From: JBHENN01 sp046262015
Lineage (GTDB): Bacteria > Actinomycetota > CADDZG01 > WHSQ01
Direction of reading: 5' to 3'
DNA length: 12,139 nucleotides
NCBI GenBank assembly: GCA_046262015.1
Contig: JBHENN010000130.1
Span: forward strand, 1-12,139
The notes below the pieces were generated by a model that had not been told where the DNA came from, did no database searches, and was given only the letters and a program-made list of their open reading frames with translations. Shown piece after piece: positions 1-5,900 of the stretch (position 1 is the first letter of the stretch; the number at the start of each line of letters is the position of its first letter). The position numbers and the translations under genes were made by a program.

Positions 1-243
1 GTCCCTCTTCGTCGCGAGCCCCAGACCCTGGACCTGGTTCTGGATCTCGACCCGAAGGAAGCGCAGGAGCTCGGTTCGGTTCTGCCGGTTGCGCTCGAGG
101 AGGTCGCGCACGAGCGATCCGGCCTGGTCGCGCCTGACCTCGCCGCCGCGCACGAGGTCCTTCGCTATCTGCTCGGCGCGGTTGCGCGTGAGCTCGGCCA
201 CCCCCGAGGTGAACAACGCCATACGCTTGAGTTCCTCTCTCAC
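1..243 (-). CDS. Phasin-like small helical protein, 3' end outside window (partial)
   Basis: The first 81 codons of a minus-strand gene are present; the 3' end lies beyond the left edge. The start is a GTG at 243-241, preceded by a strong purine-rich Shine-Dalgarno (GGGAGGAG, within 248-256). The protein begins VREELKRMALFTSGVAEL and continues as a charged, Arg/Glu/Gln-rich chain with regular heptad-like spacing, predicted to be almost wholly alpha-helical with no signal peptide or membrane segment. This pattern (short N-terminal helix with 'LFTSGVAELT', then a long amphipathic helix) resembles actinobacterial proteins annotated as phasin or polyhydroxyalkanoate synthesis regulator. That is a family label; no granule role can be shown here because no PHA synthase gene is in the window. 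It is divergent from the rhomboid gene, with about 51 bases between the starts. The reading frame is firm; the function is tentative. Confidence 0.7.
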   Translation of the reverse strand, partial: MREELKRMALFTSGVAELTRNRAEQIAKDLVRGGEVRRDQAGSLVRDLLERNRQNRTELLRFLRVEIQNQVQGLGLATKRD

Positions 244-282
244 GTCGCTCCTCCCTAGGGTCCTGTGGGGCCGGTCCGAACC

Positions 283-288
283 TATACT
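283..288 (+). promoter_or_regulatory. -10 box of a leaderless promoter for the rhomboid gene
   Basis: The hexamer TATACT is one mismatch from the TATAAT consensus and ends six bases before the GTG at 295. Transcription would therefore start at or next to the start codon. No Shine-Dalgarno precedes the gene. No convincing -35 element is seen 16-18 bases upstream. Inferred from sequence alone. Confidence 0.5.
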
Positions 289-294
289 CCCGTG

Positions 295-1098
295 GTGCTG
301 CACCTGATCCCGATCTCCGACGCCAATCCGACGCGCCGTTTCCCCTTCGTCACGATCGCGTTGATCGTCGTGAACATCGTGCTGTTCTTCCAGGAGCCGG
401 GCCTTGGCAGCGGGCGCGGGGCCACCGTCTACTTCTACAACCACGCCCCGGTCCCATGCCAGCTGGTCGATGAGTGCCCGGCGGGACTGTTGCCCGGCCC
501 CGAGAGCGTCAGCCTCGTCGCTTTCCTCGCCTCTCTTCTGTTCTCGACCTTCTTGCACGCGGGCTTCCTGCACATCGCCGGGAACATGCTGTTCCTGTGG
601 ATCTTCGGCAACAACATCGAGGACCACCTGGGCCGGGTGAAGTACCTCGCGTTCTACCTCCTCGGCGGCCTCGTCGCCGGCCTCGCCCACGTCCTGTGGT
701 CGTTGCGGGACATCGGCGGGGCGACCAGCGCGCTGAACGAGTGCATCGCGAGCGCGGCCCAATGCTCTCCCCCGTCGGCGTTCGTCCCCGCCGTCGGAGC
801 CTCGGGCGCGGTCGCAGCCGTGATGGGGGCCTATCTGTGGCTGTTCCCAAGGGCGCGCGTGAACGTCCTCGTCCCGATCTTCATCCTGTGGACGGTCGTG
901 CAGATGTCGGCGTGGGCGGTGCTGGGGTTGTGGTTCGTCTTCCAGTTCCTGACCGCCGCCCAGGAGCTGTCGGGCGCGGTCGAGGTCGCGTGGATGGCGC
1001 ACGTCGGTGGCTTCATCTTCGGACTGGTCGCGATCCTCTTGTTGGGTGGGCGTCCCGATCCACCCGTGCCCGTGTGGCAGCCCGACCGCCGCTACTGA
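295..1098 (+). CDS. Rhomboid family intramembrane serine protease
   Basis: A polytopic membrane protease of 267 aa from the GTG at 295; it would cleave transmembrane segments of membrane proteins inside the bilayer. It opens with the family-typical IPISDANPTRR just before TM1 (about 18-34). The FLHIAGNMLFLWIFGNNIED segment (about 91-110) carries the conserved His and Asn (H93, N97). The catalytic serine is S170 in GASGAVAAVMGAY, and the catalytic histidine is H236 in AHVGGFIFG, giving the Ser-His dyad. About six to seven helices are predicted. Two extracytoplasmic loops carry paired cysteines: C55/C61 before TM2 and C150/C157 in the loop before the active-site helix. A GTG at 265 and another at 292 are alternative starts; 295 is preferred because it lies six bases after a TATACT box and begins right at the family's N-terminal motif. 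The C-terminal 16 residues are a short Pro-rich tail. Family assignment is firm; substrates are unknown. Confidence 0.93.
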   Translation: MLHLIPISDANPTRRFPFVTIALIVVNIVLFFQEPGLGSGRGATVYFYNHAPVPCQLVDECPAGLLPGPESVSLVAFLASLLFSTFLHAGFLHIAGNMLFLWIFGNNIEDHLGRVKYLAFYLLGGLVAGLAHVLWSLRDIGGATSALNECIASAAQCSPPSAFVPAVGASGAVAAVMGAYLWLFPRARVNVLVPIFILWTVVQMSAWAVLGLWFVFQFLTAAQELSGAVEVAWMAHVGGFIFGLVAILLLGGRPDPPVPVWQPDRRY

Positions 1099-1132
1099 AC
1101 CGCGCGTCCGTCGGTCCCACGCGCCACACGCT

Positions 1133-1138
1133 TATCAT
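1133..1138 (+). promoter_or_regulatory. Possible -10 box before the DUF1015 gene
   Basis: TATCAT lies nine bases before the ATG at 1148, in a 49-base gap with no Shine-Dalgarno (bases before the ATG are CCGCCCTTC). This would give a transcript with a leader of at most a few bases. No -35 match is visible. The alternative is read-through from the rhomboid gene. Confidence 0.4.
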
Positions 1139-1147
1139 CCGCCCTTC

Positions 1148-2368
1148 ATGCCCGAGCTCCGAGCCTTCCGAGGCCTGCGGTACGCGGCCCGCGCCGACCT
1201 CGACCGTCTCGTCTGCCCGCCCTACGACGTCGTGTCCGCCGAGCAGCGCGAGCGCCTCTACGAGCGCCACCCTCACAACGCGCTCCATCTCGAGCTCGCG
1301 CGCGGCGAAGGTCCCGCTCGTCACGCGGCGGCGGGGCGTGCGTTCGACGAGTGGGTCGCTAAAGGGGTGCTGCTCCGCGACGACGAGCCCTGCCTCTACG
1401 TCTACCGGCAGGACCTCTCGGCTCCCGACGGCGGTCGCCGGCGTGTGGCCGGCGTGATGGGTGCGCTCGAGCTGGAGGAGCTCGGCGCGACCTCAGGGGT
1501 GCTGCCGCACGAGCGGACCATGCCCGGCCCCAAAAAGGACCGTCTCGCGCTGATGCGGGCGCTGCCGGCGAACGTCTCGCCGATCTACGCGATCTACCGC
1601 GGCGGCGGGGGCCTCGGGCCCTACTTCGACTCGCTCGCGGAGAGGCCGCCCGACGCCCGGTTCACCGACGACGACGGGACCCTGCAGCGCTTGTGGGTCG
1701 TGCGGTCTCCGGCCGAGATCGAGCTGCTGCGGGGCGCCGTCGGTCCGGGACCTCTGGTGATCGCGGACGGCCACCATCGCTACGAGACCGCGCTCGCGTA
1801 CCGCGCCGAGCACCCGGACGAGGACGGAGCGGCGGCGATCATGTGCTTCTGCGTGGACGCCGATGCCGAGGGGCTGGTCGTCCTCCCCTACAACCGGGTC
1901 CTCAGGACCTCCGCCGCCCCGGAGCTGGCCGAGCGGCTCCGGGTGCGGTTCGGCGCTCGCCAGATCGCGCTCGACGAGGGTCCCTCGTTCCTTGCGGGTG
2001 CCGCGGCTCACCCCTTCGTGTTCGTCCTGCCCGACGAGACCCTCGCCGTCGAGGTCGGCGACGCGGCGGTGGACCACCGGCTCAGAGGGCGCGCCGCGGC
2101 GTGGCGCGCCCTCGACGTCGTCGTGCTCCACGAGGCCGTCCTTGCCGATGTGCTGCCCGAGGGGATCGACGACCTCGGTTTCTCCCGGGATCCGGGCGAG
2201 GTCGTTCGTCTGGTGCGCGACGAGGGTTGGAGCGCCGGGGTCCTGCTACGCGCCCTGCACCCGGCTGAGGTCGTGGACGTCGCCCGCTCCGGCGAGCGGA
2301 TGCCTCAGAAGGCGAGCTACTTCTGGCCCAAGGCCGTCACCGGGCTGGTGTTCCGGCCGACGCGCTGA
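1148..2368 (+). CDS. DUF1015 family protein (uncharacterised, cytoplasmic)
   Basis: A 406-aa soluble protein with the hallmark motifs of DUF1015 along its full length. These are CPPYDVVS (23-30), HPHNALHLEL (41-50), HERTMPGPKKDRLALMRAL (121-139), the highly conserved IADGHHRYETALAYR (205-219) and the C-terminal MPQKASYFWPKAVTGLVF (385-402). Length matches the family norm of about 400 aa. No signal peptide or membrane segment is present. The function of the family has not been established as far as I know. The DGHHR block resembles the motif of ParB-like phosphotransferases and nucleases such as free serine kinase SerK, which hints at nucleotide or phosphate chemistry, but this is inference from one motif. 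The ATG at 1148 is the natural start because the family begins with a short MPE(L/I)-RAF-type segment; an in-frame extension upstream would run back into the rhomboid gene. The 3' end overlaps the convergent membrane-protein gene by 32 bases. Confidence 0.92.
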   Translation: MPELRAFRGLRYAARADLDRLVCPPYDVVSAEQRERLYERHPHNALHLELARGEGPARHAAAGRAFDEWVAKGVLLRDDEPCLYVYRQDLSAPDGGRRRVAGVMGALELEELGATSGVLPHERTMPGPKKDRLALMRALPANVSPIYAIYRGGGGLGPYFDSLAERPPDARFTDDDGTLQRLWVVRSPAEIELLRGAVGPGPLVIADGHHRYETALAYRAEHPDEDGAAAIMCFCVDADAEGLVVLPYNRVLRTSAAPELAERLRVRFGARQIALDEGPSFLAGAAAHPFVFVLPDETLAVEVGDAAVDHRLRGRAAAWRALDVVVLHEAVLADVLPEGIDDLGFSRDPGEVVRLVRDEGWSAGVLLRALHPAEVVDVARSGERMPQKASYFWPKAVTGLVFRPTR

Positions 2369-2879
2369 CGGGGGCGGTGGGCGTCTCGAGCGGGCGGGGA
2401 GGATCGCACACGCGGCATGCGACCAGTCCTTCGGCCTCGGCTTGCTGCACGGGGATCCGAGCCAGGCCCTCCTTGCCCTGGAGGATCTTGCACCCGGGCA
2501 GGTGGTAGGCGGTGGCGCCGGCGACGACCTGCTCGGCCGGGCCGGAGCCATTGGAGGAGAACTGGAGGCTCGATAGGTTGCGGCCGAGCAGCTGGGCGAC
2601 CCGGTCGAACGTCTCGCTGAGGACCTGGCGCTCGGCGCGCAGCGTGGCCAGCAGCAGGAACGTGGCCCCGGCAACGATGAGGCCGAGCCCACCGAGACCG
2701 CCGGACAGCAGGTAGGGGAACTGGGCCGGCTCGAAGTTCTTGCTGGCGGCGCCGTTCCAGGCGAGCCCGATGAGGACGAAGCCCGAGGTGATGAAGGTGA
2801 GACCGAGGAGCCTGCCGAGGCGCACCCGGCGGTCGGAGTCTCCCCAGGCGGACGCCCACAGTGCTCGGAGACGCTTCAC
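2337..2879 (-). CDS. Two-helix membrane protein with C-terminal Ada-like Cys/His motif
   Basis: A 180-aa protein starting at the GTG at 2879. A basic N-terminus (1-21) precedes two hydrophobic helices at about 22-42 and 57-80. A charged helix with coiled-coil character follows (about 80-104), then a C-terminal cytoplasmic segment. That segment contains YHLPGCKIL (125-133) and, 22 residues later, ACRVCDP (154-160). The arrangement H/C, a spacer with 'EAEAEGL', then CxxC-(D)P closely resembles the zinc-binding domain at the N-terminus of Ada-type DNA repair proteins (YHRPDC ... GYRPCKVCKP). Here C130, C155 and C158 plus H126 could form the metal site; the usual fourth Cys is missing. The gene is probably leaderless: an extended -10 (TGCTACCCT) ends seven bases before the GTG. 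I do not recognise a named family for the full protein. A role as a membrane-tethered metal or thiol sensor, or simply a structural zinc knuckle, is open. Confidence 0.85.
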   Translation of the reverse strand: MKRLRALWASAWGDSDRRVRLGRLLGLTFITSGFVLIGLAWNGAASKNFEPAQFPYLLSGGLGGLGLIVAGATFLLLATLRAERQVLSETFDRVAQLLGRNLSSLQFSSNGSGPAEQVVAGATAYHLPGCKILQGKEGLARIPVQQAEAEGLVACRVCDPPRPLETPTAPVSASAGTPAR

Positions 2880-2886
2880 TCGTCCC

Positions 2887-2892
2887 AGGGTA
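2887..2892 (-). promoter_or_regulatory. -10 box of a leaderless promoter for the membrane-protein gene
   Basis: Read on the minus strand, the sequence TGCTACCCT contains an extended TG motif and TACCCT. It ends seven bases before the GTG start at 2879, so the transcript would begin at the start codon. No Shine-Dalgarno is present. The -35 region is weak. Confidence 0.5.
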
Positions 2893-2935
2893 GCAAACCG
2901 GGCTCGCAGAGCGTTACCTAGGTCGGTCCCGGTGC

Positions 2936-2941
2936 TACGCT
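2936..2941 (+). promoter_or_regulatory. Extended -10 box, probable promoter of the surface-protein/ABC importer operon
   Basis: TACGCT is preceded by TGC (2933-2935), giving an extended -10 of the same form as the divergent one at 2887-2892. A weak -35 candidate, TTACCT, lies at 2914-2919 with a 16-base spacer. Transcription would start near 2948 and leave a leader of about 80 bases before the ATG at 3027. The two divergent promoters share the 2880-2950 interval. Confidence 0.4.
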
Positions 2942-2947
2942 CGTCCG

Positions 2948-3026
2948 GCCTGAAGGAGCCGCCGCAGGCGGGTCGAATCCTTCTTTGAAGGCGTCCTGAG
3001 CCACCGACGACTTGGGGGTCAACACG
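2948..3026 (+). other. 5' leader of the importer operon with small hairpins
   Basis: About 80 bases separate the probable transcription start from the ATG at 3027. They contain a GCCTG/CAGGC stem (2948-2952 with 2965-2969, 12-base loop) and a perfect CCTTC-TTT-GAAGG hairpin (2979-2991). A short GGGGG (3014-3018), eight bases before the ATG, can serve as a weak Shine-Dalgarno. I do not recognise any known riboswitch class; the conserved cores of the c-di-AMP and c-di-GMP classes were looked for and are absent. Confidence 0.3.
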
Positions 3027-4361
3027 ATGAGAGCGTGTCACCGGGCGGCCGGCGTGATCGTGCTCGCTGTGGTCGCCGCGGGGGCGCTCGTGCCGCTCGC
3101 ACCTCCCGCCGGCGCCGCCGCGACCGAGCCCGCGATCTACGCGCACGCGTGGTACTGGGAGAACCAGCAGAACGAGACCGTCGAGACCCCTGCCGGTCCG
3201 GTCCTGGTGGAGGTCCCCAATCCCTTCTGCCCGCAGGCGCCCGGCGCGCTGGGAGGTGCCGACGACGTCTGTGCCCGCGCCCGTCTCCCGGTCGAGGTCA
3301 TCCGCGGCGACTACGAGACGCCCGACAAGCTGTCGGCCGTCACCTTCGATCTCAGCACGGTGCCGCCGGGGTCGACGGTCACCGACTTCACCGTCACGTT
3401 CCTGGAGGCCGAGTCGGGTTGCTATGGGTCGGCCGACGCCAGCAGTGGGCAGCGGTGCGAGCAGACCGACGCCCGCGACGCGGCCGGTCACGTCCTCCAG
3501 GCCTGTCTGGTCACCGAGCAGTTCGGCGAAGGCGACGCTCGTCCCTACAAGGAGCTTCCGAAGTTCACCTGCAGTGACTCGGACCCCGTGGCCACGCGGA
3601 AAGAGATCAAGAACGACGCCAAGACCGATCCCGAGGACACCGATCCCGACCATCAGTGGACGTTCAACCTGACCGCCTTCGGCCAGGAGTGGCTCGAGAC
3701 CGGGACCTTCGACACCTCCATCCTGATCCACCCCCGTCCCGGCAAGGACGGCGAGCCCGACGAGCCGGCAGATAGCTGGAGGGTCGTGCTGGCCGGCCCC
3801 CGGTTCCCCAAGGGCATCGCGGCCAACCTCGAGTTCGCTCCGCCTCCCGACGACTTCGTCCCTCCGCCCGGCGGAGGCACCTCCGGCGGTTCGACGGGCA
3901 GCGTAGGCGGATTCAGCTCCGGCGGAACGACCGGCGCCACGAGCTTCGGCGGCGCCACCGGGGGCACCGGCGGGAGCGCGGTAGGGGGAACCACGCCGAC
4001 CGGGGTCGCGCCGTCTCCAGGCGCGCCGGAGACCTCCCCCGTCGCCGGGGCCGCTCCCGAGGTGCAGGCGATGCCGGGCTACGTGTGGCTCGCCATCCTG
4101 GCCGGCGTGATGGCGTTCTCGCTCGTTCGCAGGTTCGTCCTCGACCCCGCGATGGGTCACCGCCCCGACGGCGTCCTCGCCCAGATCCACCGGCTGAACG
4201 CCGAGCGCCGTGGTTCGCCCAAGGCACCATCGGGCGCCGCCGAGGACGGCCCGCTGGCCGCGCTGCGCACCGGGGTCGCGACCCTCGCCCGGTCGCTGCA
4301 ACCCCTCGCCACCAGGGCCACCGAGCTGGCCCGCAAGGTTCCGTTCCCACGAAGGAGATAA
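3027..4361 (+). CDS. Secreted single-pass surface protein with DNRLRE-like ectodomain, first gene of importer operon
   Basis: A 444-aa protein of modular design. A signal peptide (1 to about 31) ends in PPAGAAA. The ectodomain (about 32-271) has beta-rich segments. AVTFDLSTVPPGSTVTDFTVTF (104-125) matches the 'FDLSxLPxGaTVtsAtLtl' strand of DNRLRE/jelly-roll carbohydrate-binding-like domains, and QWTFNLTAFGQEWL (210-223) matches the 'vt..vq.Wl.g' strand of that fold. Six cysteines (C68, C82, C132, C144, C160, C182) suggest three disulfides. A Pro then Gly/Thr/Ser linker (272-349) leads to one transmembrane helix (351-368) and a basic cytoplasmic tail (369-444). No LPxTG sorting signal is present. 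The ATG at 3027 is preferred over an upstream TTG (3012) because it starts the basic-hydrophobic signal directly. The next gene's Shine-Dalgarno lies inside its last codons, so it is co-expressed with the ABC importer. A role in surface attachment or ligand capture is inferred; the ectodomain assignment is moderate. Confidence 0.85.
   Translation: MRACHRAAGVIVLAVVAAGALVPLAPPAGAAATEPAIYAHAWYWENQQNETVETPAGPVLVEVPNPFCPQAPGALGGADDVCARARLPVEVIRGDYETPDKLSAVTFDLSTVPPGSTVTDFTVTFLEAESGCYGSADASSGQRCEQTDARDAAGHVLQACLVTEQFGEGDARPYKELPKFTCSDSDPVATRKEIKNDAKTDPEDTDPDHQWTFNLTAFGQEWLETGTFDTSILIHPRPGKDGEPDEPADSWRVVLAGPRFPKGIAANLEFAPPPDDFVPPPGGGTSGGSTGSVGGFSSGGTTGATSFGGATGGTGGSAVGGTTPTGVAPSPGAPETSPVAGAAPEVQAMPGYVWLAILAGVMAFSLVRRFVLDPAMGHRPDGVLAQIHRLNAERRGSPKAPSGAAEDGPLAALRTGVATLARSLQPLATRATELARKVPFPRRR
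4352..4357 (+). promoter_or_regulatory. Strong Shine-Dalgarno of the substrate-binding protein gene
   Basis: AAGGAG lies within the last codons of the surface-protein gene, 11 bases before the first ATG (4369) and 14 before the second (4372). Its position ties translation of the binding protein to that of the surface protein. Confidence 0.7.
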
Positions 4362-4368
4362 CGACATC

Positions 4369-5859
4369 ATGATGCGTCCGCACCGGCGCGCGGCTTCGGC
4401 CGCGCTGTTGCTCGTGATGCTGCTCGTCGCCGCCGCGTGCGGCCAGAAGCCGGGCGTCGGGGGTCAGATCACCCCGCTGGCGGGCGGGGGTTTGCTGGGC
4501 GCGTCCCCTCCCCCGGAGGGCGCGGTGGGCATCAACGAGCAGGGCCAGTACGTCGATGCCGAGGGCAACGTGCTCGGACCCGCCGGCGCGTCGTCCTTGG
4601 GGACCGGCGGCAGCGCCGGGACCACGGGGGGCACCACCGGGACGACCGGCGGCGAGGGCGGTTCCGGTCTGGGAGGCGGAGCCACGGGAGGCGGCGCGAG
4701 CGAGCCTTCCGGCGGCAACGCCGCCGGGGTCACGGCCGACAAGATCGTGATCGGGGTCCACGCGCCCCTCACCGGCGCGGTTCCGGTGCCTTCGGACTCG
4801 GTGGACAAGGGCAAGGACCTCTACTACCGGTGGCTCCACGAGGAGAAGGACCTCACGATCAACGGGCGGGAGGTCGAGGTCATCATCAAGAACGACCAGT
4901 ACAACCCTTCCACCGCGGTGTCTGTGTGCAAAGAGATGGTCGAGAAGGACGATGTGTTCATGTTGTCGGGCGTGGGCGGCACCGACCAGATCGCCGCGTG
5001 CGCACGCTACGCCGAAGGAGCGGGCGTGCCGTACGTGGCGGCCGGCGTCACCGAGCAAGGTATCAGCGGATACCGCTCCTTCTTCGGGATCTCCATGACC
5101 TACCCGGAGCAGGGCCCTCTGCTCGCCGACTACATGTTGAACAAGCTTGGCGCCCGGAGCGAGAAGAACGGGATGCTGATGTTCGACAGCGCCAGCTTCA
5201 ACGATGCCCACGACATCTTCAAGAGCGCGTTCACCAGCAAGGGTGGCAAGATCGACTACGACCGGCGGGTGAGCAAGGGGGCCGGGGCGCCGGACGCCAA
5301 CACGCGCGTCCAGGAGATGAACCTGGCCGGCATCGAGAACGTCTACGTCCTGACGTCACCGGTCTATTTCGCTGCGCTGCTCAAGGCCGCGAACGCACAG
5401 GGCTATCACCCGCAGTGGGTGGGGGTCGGCATCAGCATGACCTTCGACACGGTGGTGGTCACGGCGTGCGGCGACGGTCCGGCGATCGACGGGGCGAAGT
5501 TCTTCTCCCCGTTCCCCGCGTTCATCGACTCGAACAAGTTCGACCCCGATTTCCAGGCCGCGGTTCGCAAGTTCTATCCGCAGAAGTGCGGAACGTCGGG
5601 CTGCGGGGACGACTTCATGTTCCTCCCGTGGTGGTTGACGAAGGTCTTCGCCCAGACGCTCGAGCTGCCCGGGAAGGCGCTGACGCGCGAACGCTTCGTC
5701 TACCTCACCGAGCGCGCTCGCGGTCTGCAGAACAAGATCGGGCCGACGCTGAACTTCAGTCCGACGGATCACTTCGGCGCGAGCCAGGTCCACGTGAACG
5801 AAGCCAGGTGCTCCGACCGCCGGTGGCACACGATCCAGTCGTTCGCCAGCGACTTCTGA
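4369..5859 (+). CDS. ABC transporter substrate-binding lipoprotein (HAAT / branched-chain amino acid type)
   Basis: A 496-aa lipoprotein that captures the substrate outside the membrane for the LivHMGF-type importer encoded next. A basic N-terminus and a hydrophobic stretch end in LLVAAACGQ, with the lipidated cysteine at C24 (signal peptidase II). A long non-globular region (about 30-120) follows; residues 76-119 are a Gly/Thr/Ser linker. The Peripla_BP_6-type two-lobed domain starts at KIVIGVHAPLTGAVP (125-139) and continues through VIIKNDQYNPSTAVSVCKEMV (171-191) and the ligand-loop region LSGVGGTDQIAACARYAE (199-216). Six further cysteines (C187, C211, C367, C407, C412, C481) are an even number, consistent with disulfides. 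The mature domain is of normal length; the roughly 95-residue stalk before it is unusually long. Two consecutive ATGs (4369, 4372) are possible starts. The substrate is not identifiable: relatives bind branched-chain or other amino acids, urea, amides or aromatic acids. Confidence 0.93.
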   Translation: MMRPHRRAASAALLLVMLLVAAACGQKPGVGGQITPLAGGGLLGASPPPEGAVGINEQGQYVDAEGNVLGPAGASSLGTGGSAGTTGGTTGTTGGEGGSGLGGGATGGGASEPSGGNAAGVTADKIVIGVHAPLTGAVPVPSDSVDKGKDLYYRWLHEEKDLTINGREVEVIIKNDQYNPSTAVSVCKEMVEKDDVFMLSGVGGTDQIAACARYAEGAGVPYVAAGVTEQGISGYRSFFGISMTYPEQGPLLADYMLNKLGARSEKNGMLMFDSASFNDAHDIFKSAFTSKGGKIDYDRRVSKGAGAPDANTRVQEMNLAGIENVYVLTSPVYFAALLKAANAQGYHPQWVGVGISMTFDTVVVTACGDGPAIDGAKFFSPFPAFIDSNKFDPDFQAAVRKFYPQKCGTSGCGDDFMFLPWWLTKVFAQTLELPGKALTRERFVYLTERARGLQNKIGPTLNFSPTDHFGASQVHVNEARCSDRRWHTIQSFASDF

Positions 5860-5885
5860 TCCGGCCGCGGCGCGCGGGCATGCGG

Positions 5886-5891
5886 TAGCTT
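5886..5891 (+). promoter_or_regulatory. Possible internal -10 box before livH
   Basis: TAGCTT lies nine bases before the ATG at 5901, and the 41-base gap has no Shine-Dalgarno. This may be an internal leaderless promoter allowing the permease/ATPase genes to be transcribed separately from the highly expressed binding protein. Support is a single hexamer, so it is weak. Confidence 0.25.
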
Positions 5892-5900
5892 TCAGCCTCC

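Noticed and set aside
244..294. Possible minus-strand -10 (TAGGTT or TATAGG) for the phasin-like gene overlapping the rhomboid promoter.
   Set aside because: It overlaps the reverse complement of the TATACT box and has no -35 support, so it cannot be told from chance.
2965..2992. GGGTCGAATCC resembles the T-arm of a tRNA (GGTTCGAATCC).
   Set aside because: The flanking bases do not form the 5-bp T stem, and no anticodon arm, D arm or acceptor stem is found upstream. Treated as coincidence within a leader.
3867..3998. Short GC-rich repeats in the surface-protein linker as a possible repeat array or CRISPR-like element.
   Set aside because: They are in-frame codons for a Gly/Thr/Ser linker, irregular in unit length and without spacers.
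2880..4370. A very long minus-strand open frame continuing upstream from the membrane-protein gene, opposite the surface protein.
   Set aside because: It is the in-frame extension of the 180-aa gene through GC-rich antisense DNA. The surface protein on the other strand has a signal peptide, a folded domain and a membrane helix; the antisense product is Arg/Gly-rich without domain motifs. A leaderless promoter marks the true start at 2879.
3913..5211. Long minus-strand open frame (about 430 codons) opposite the end of the surface protein and the binding protein.
   Set aside because: The product is Arg/Gly/Ala-rich low-complexity sequence without motifs, explained by high GC. The plus-strand lipoprotein is unambiguous.
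4437..5888. Long plus-strand open frame (about 480 codons) in another frame of the binding-protein gene.
   Set aside because: Arg/Gly-rich shadow of the lipoprotein gene, with no motif and no plausible start signal.
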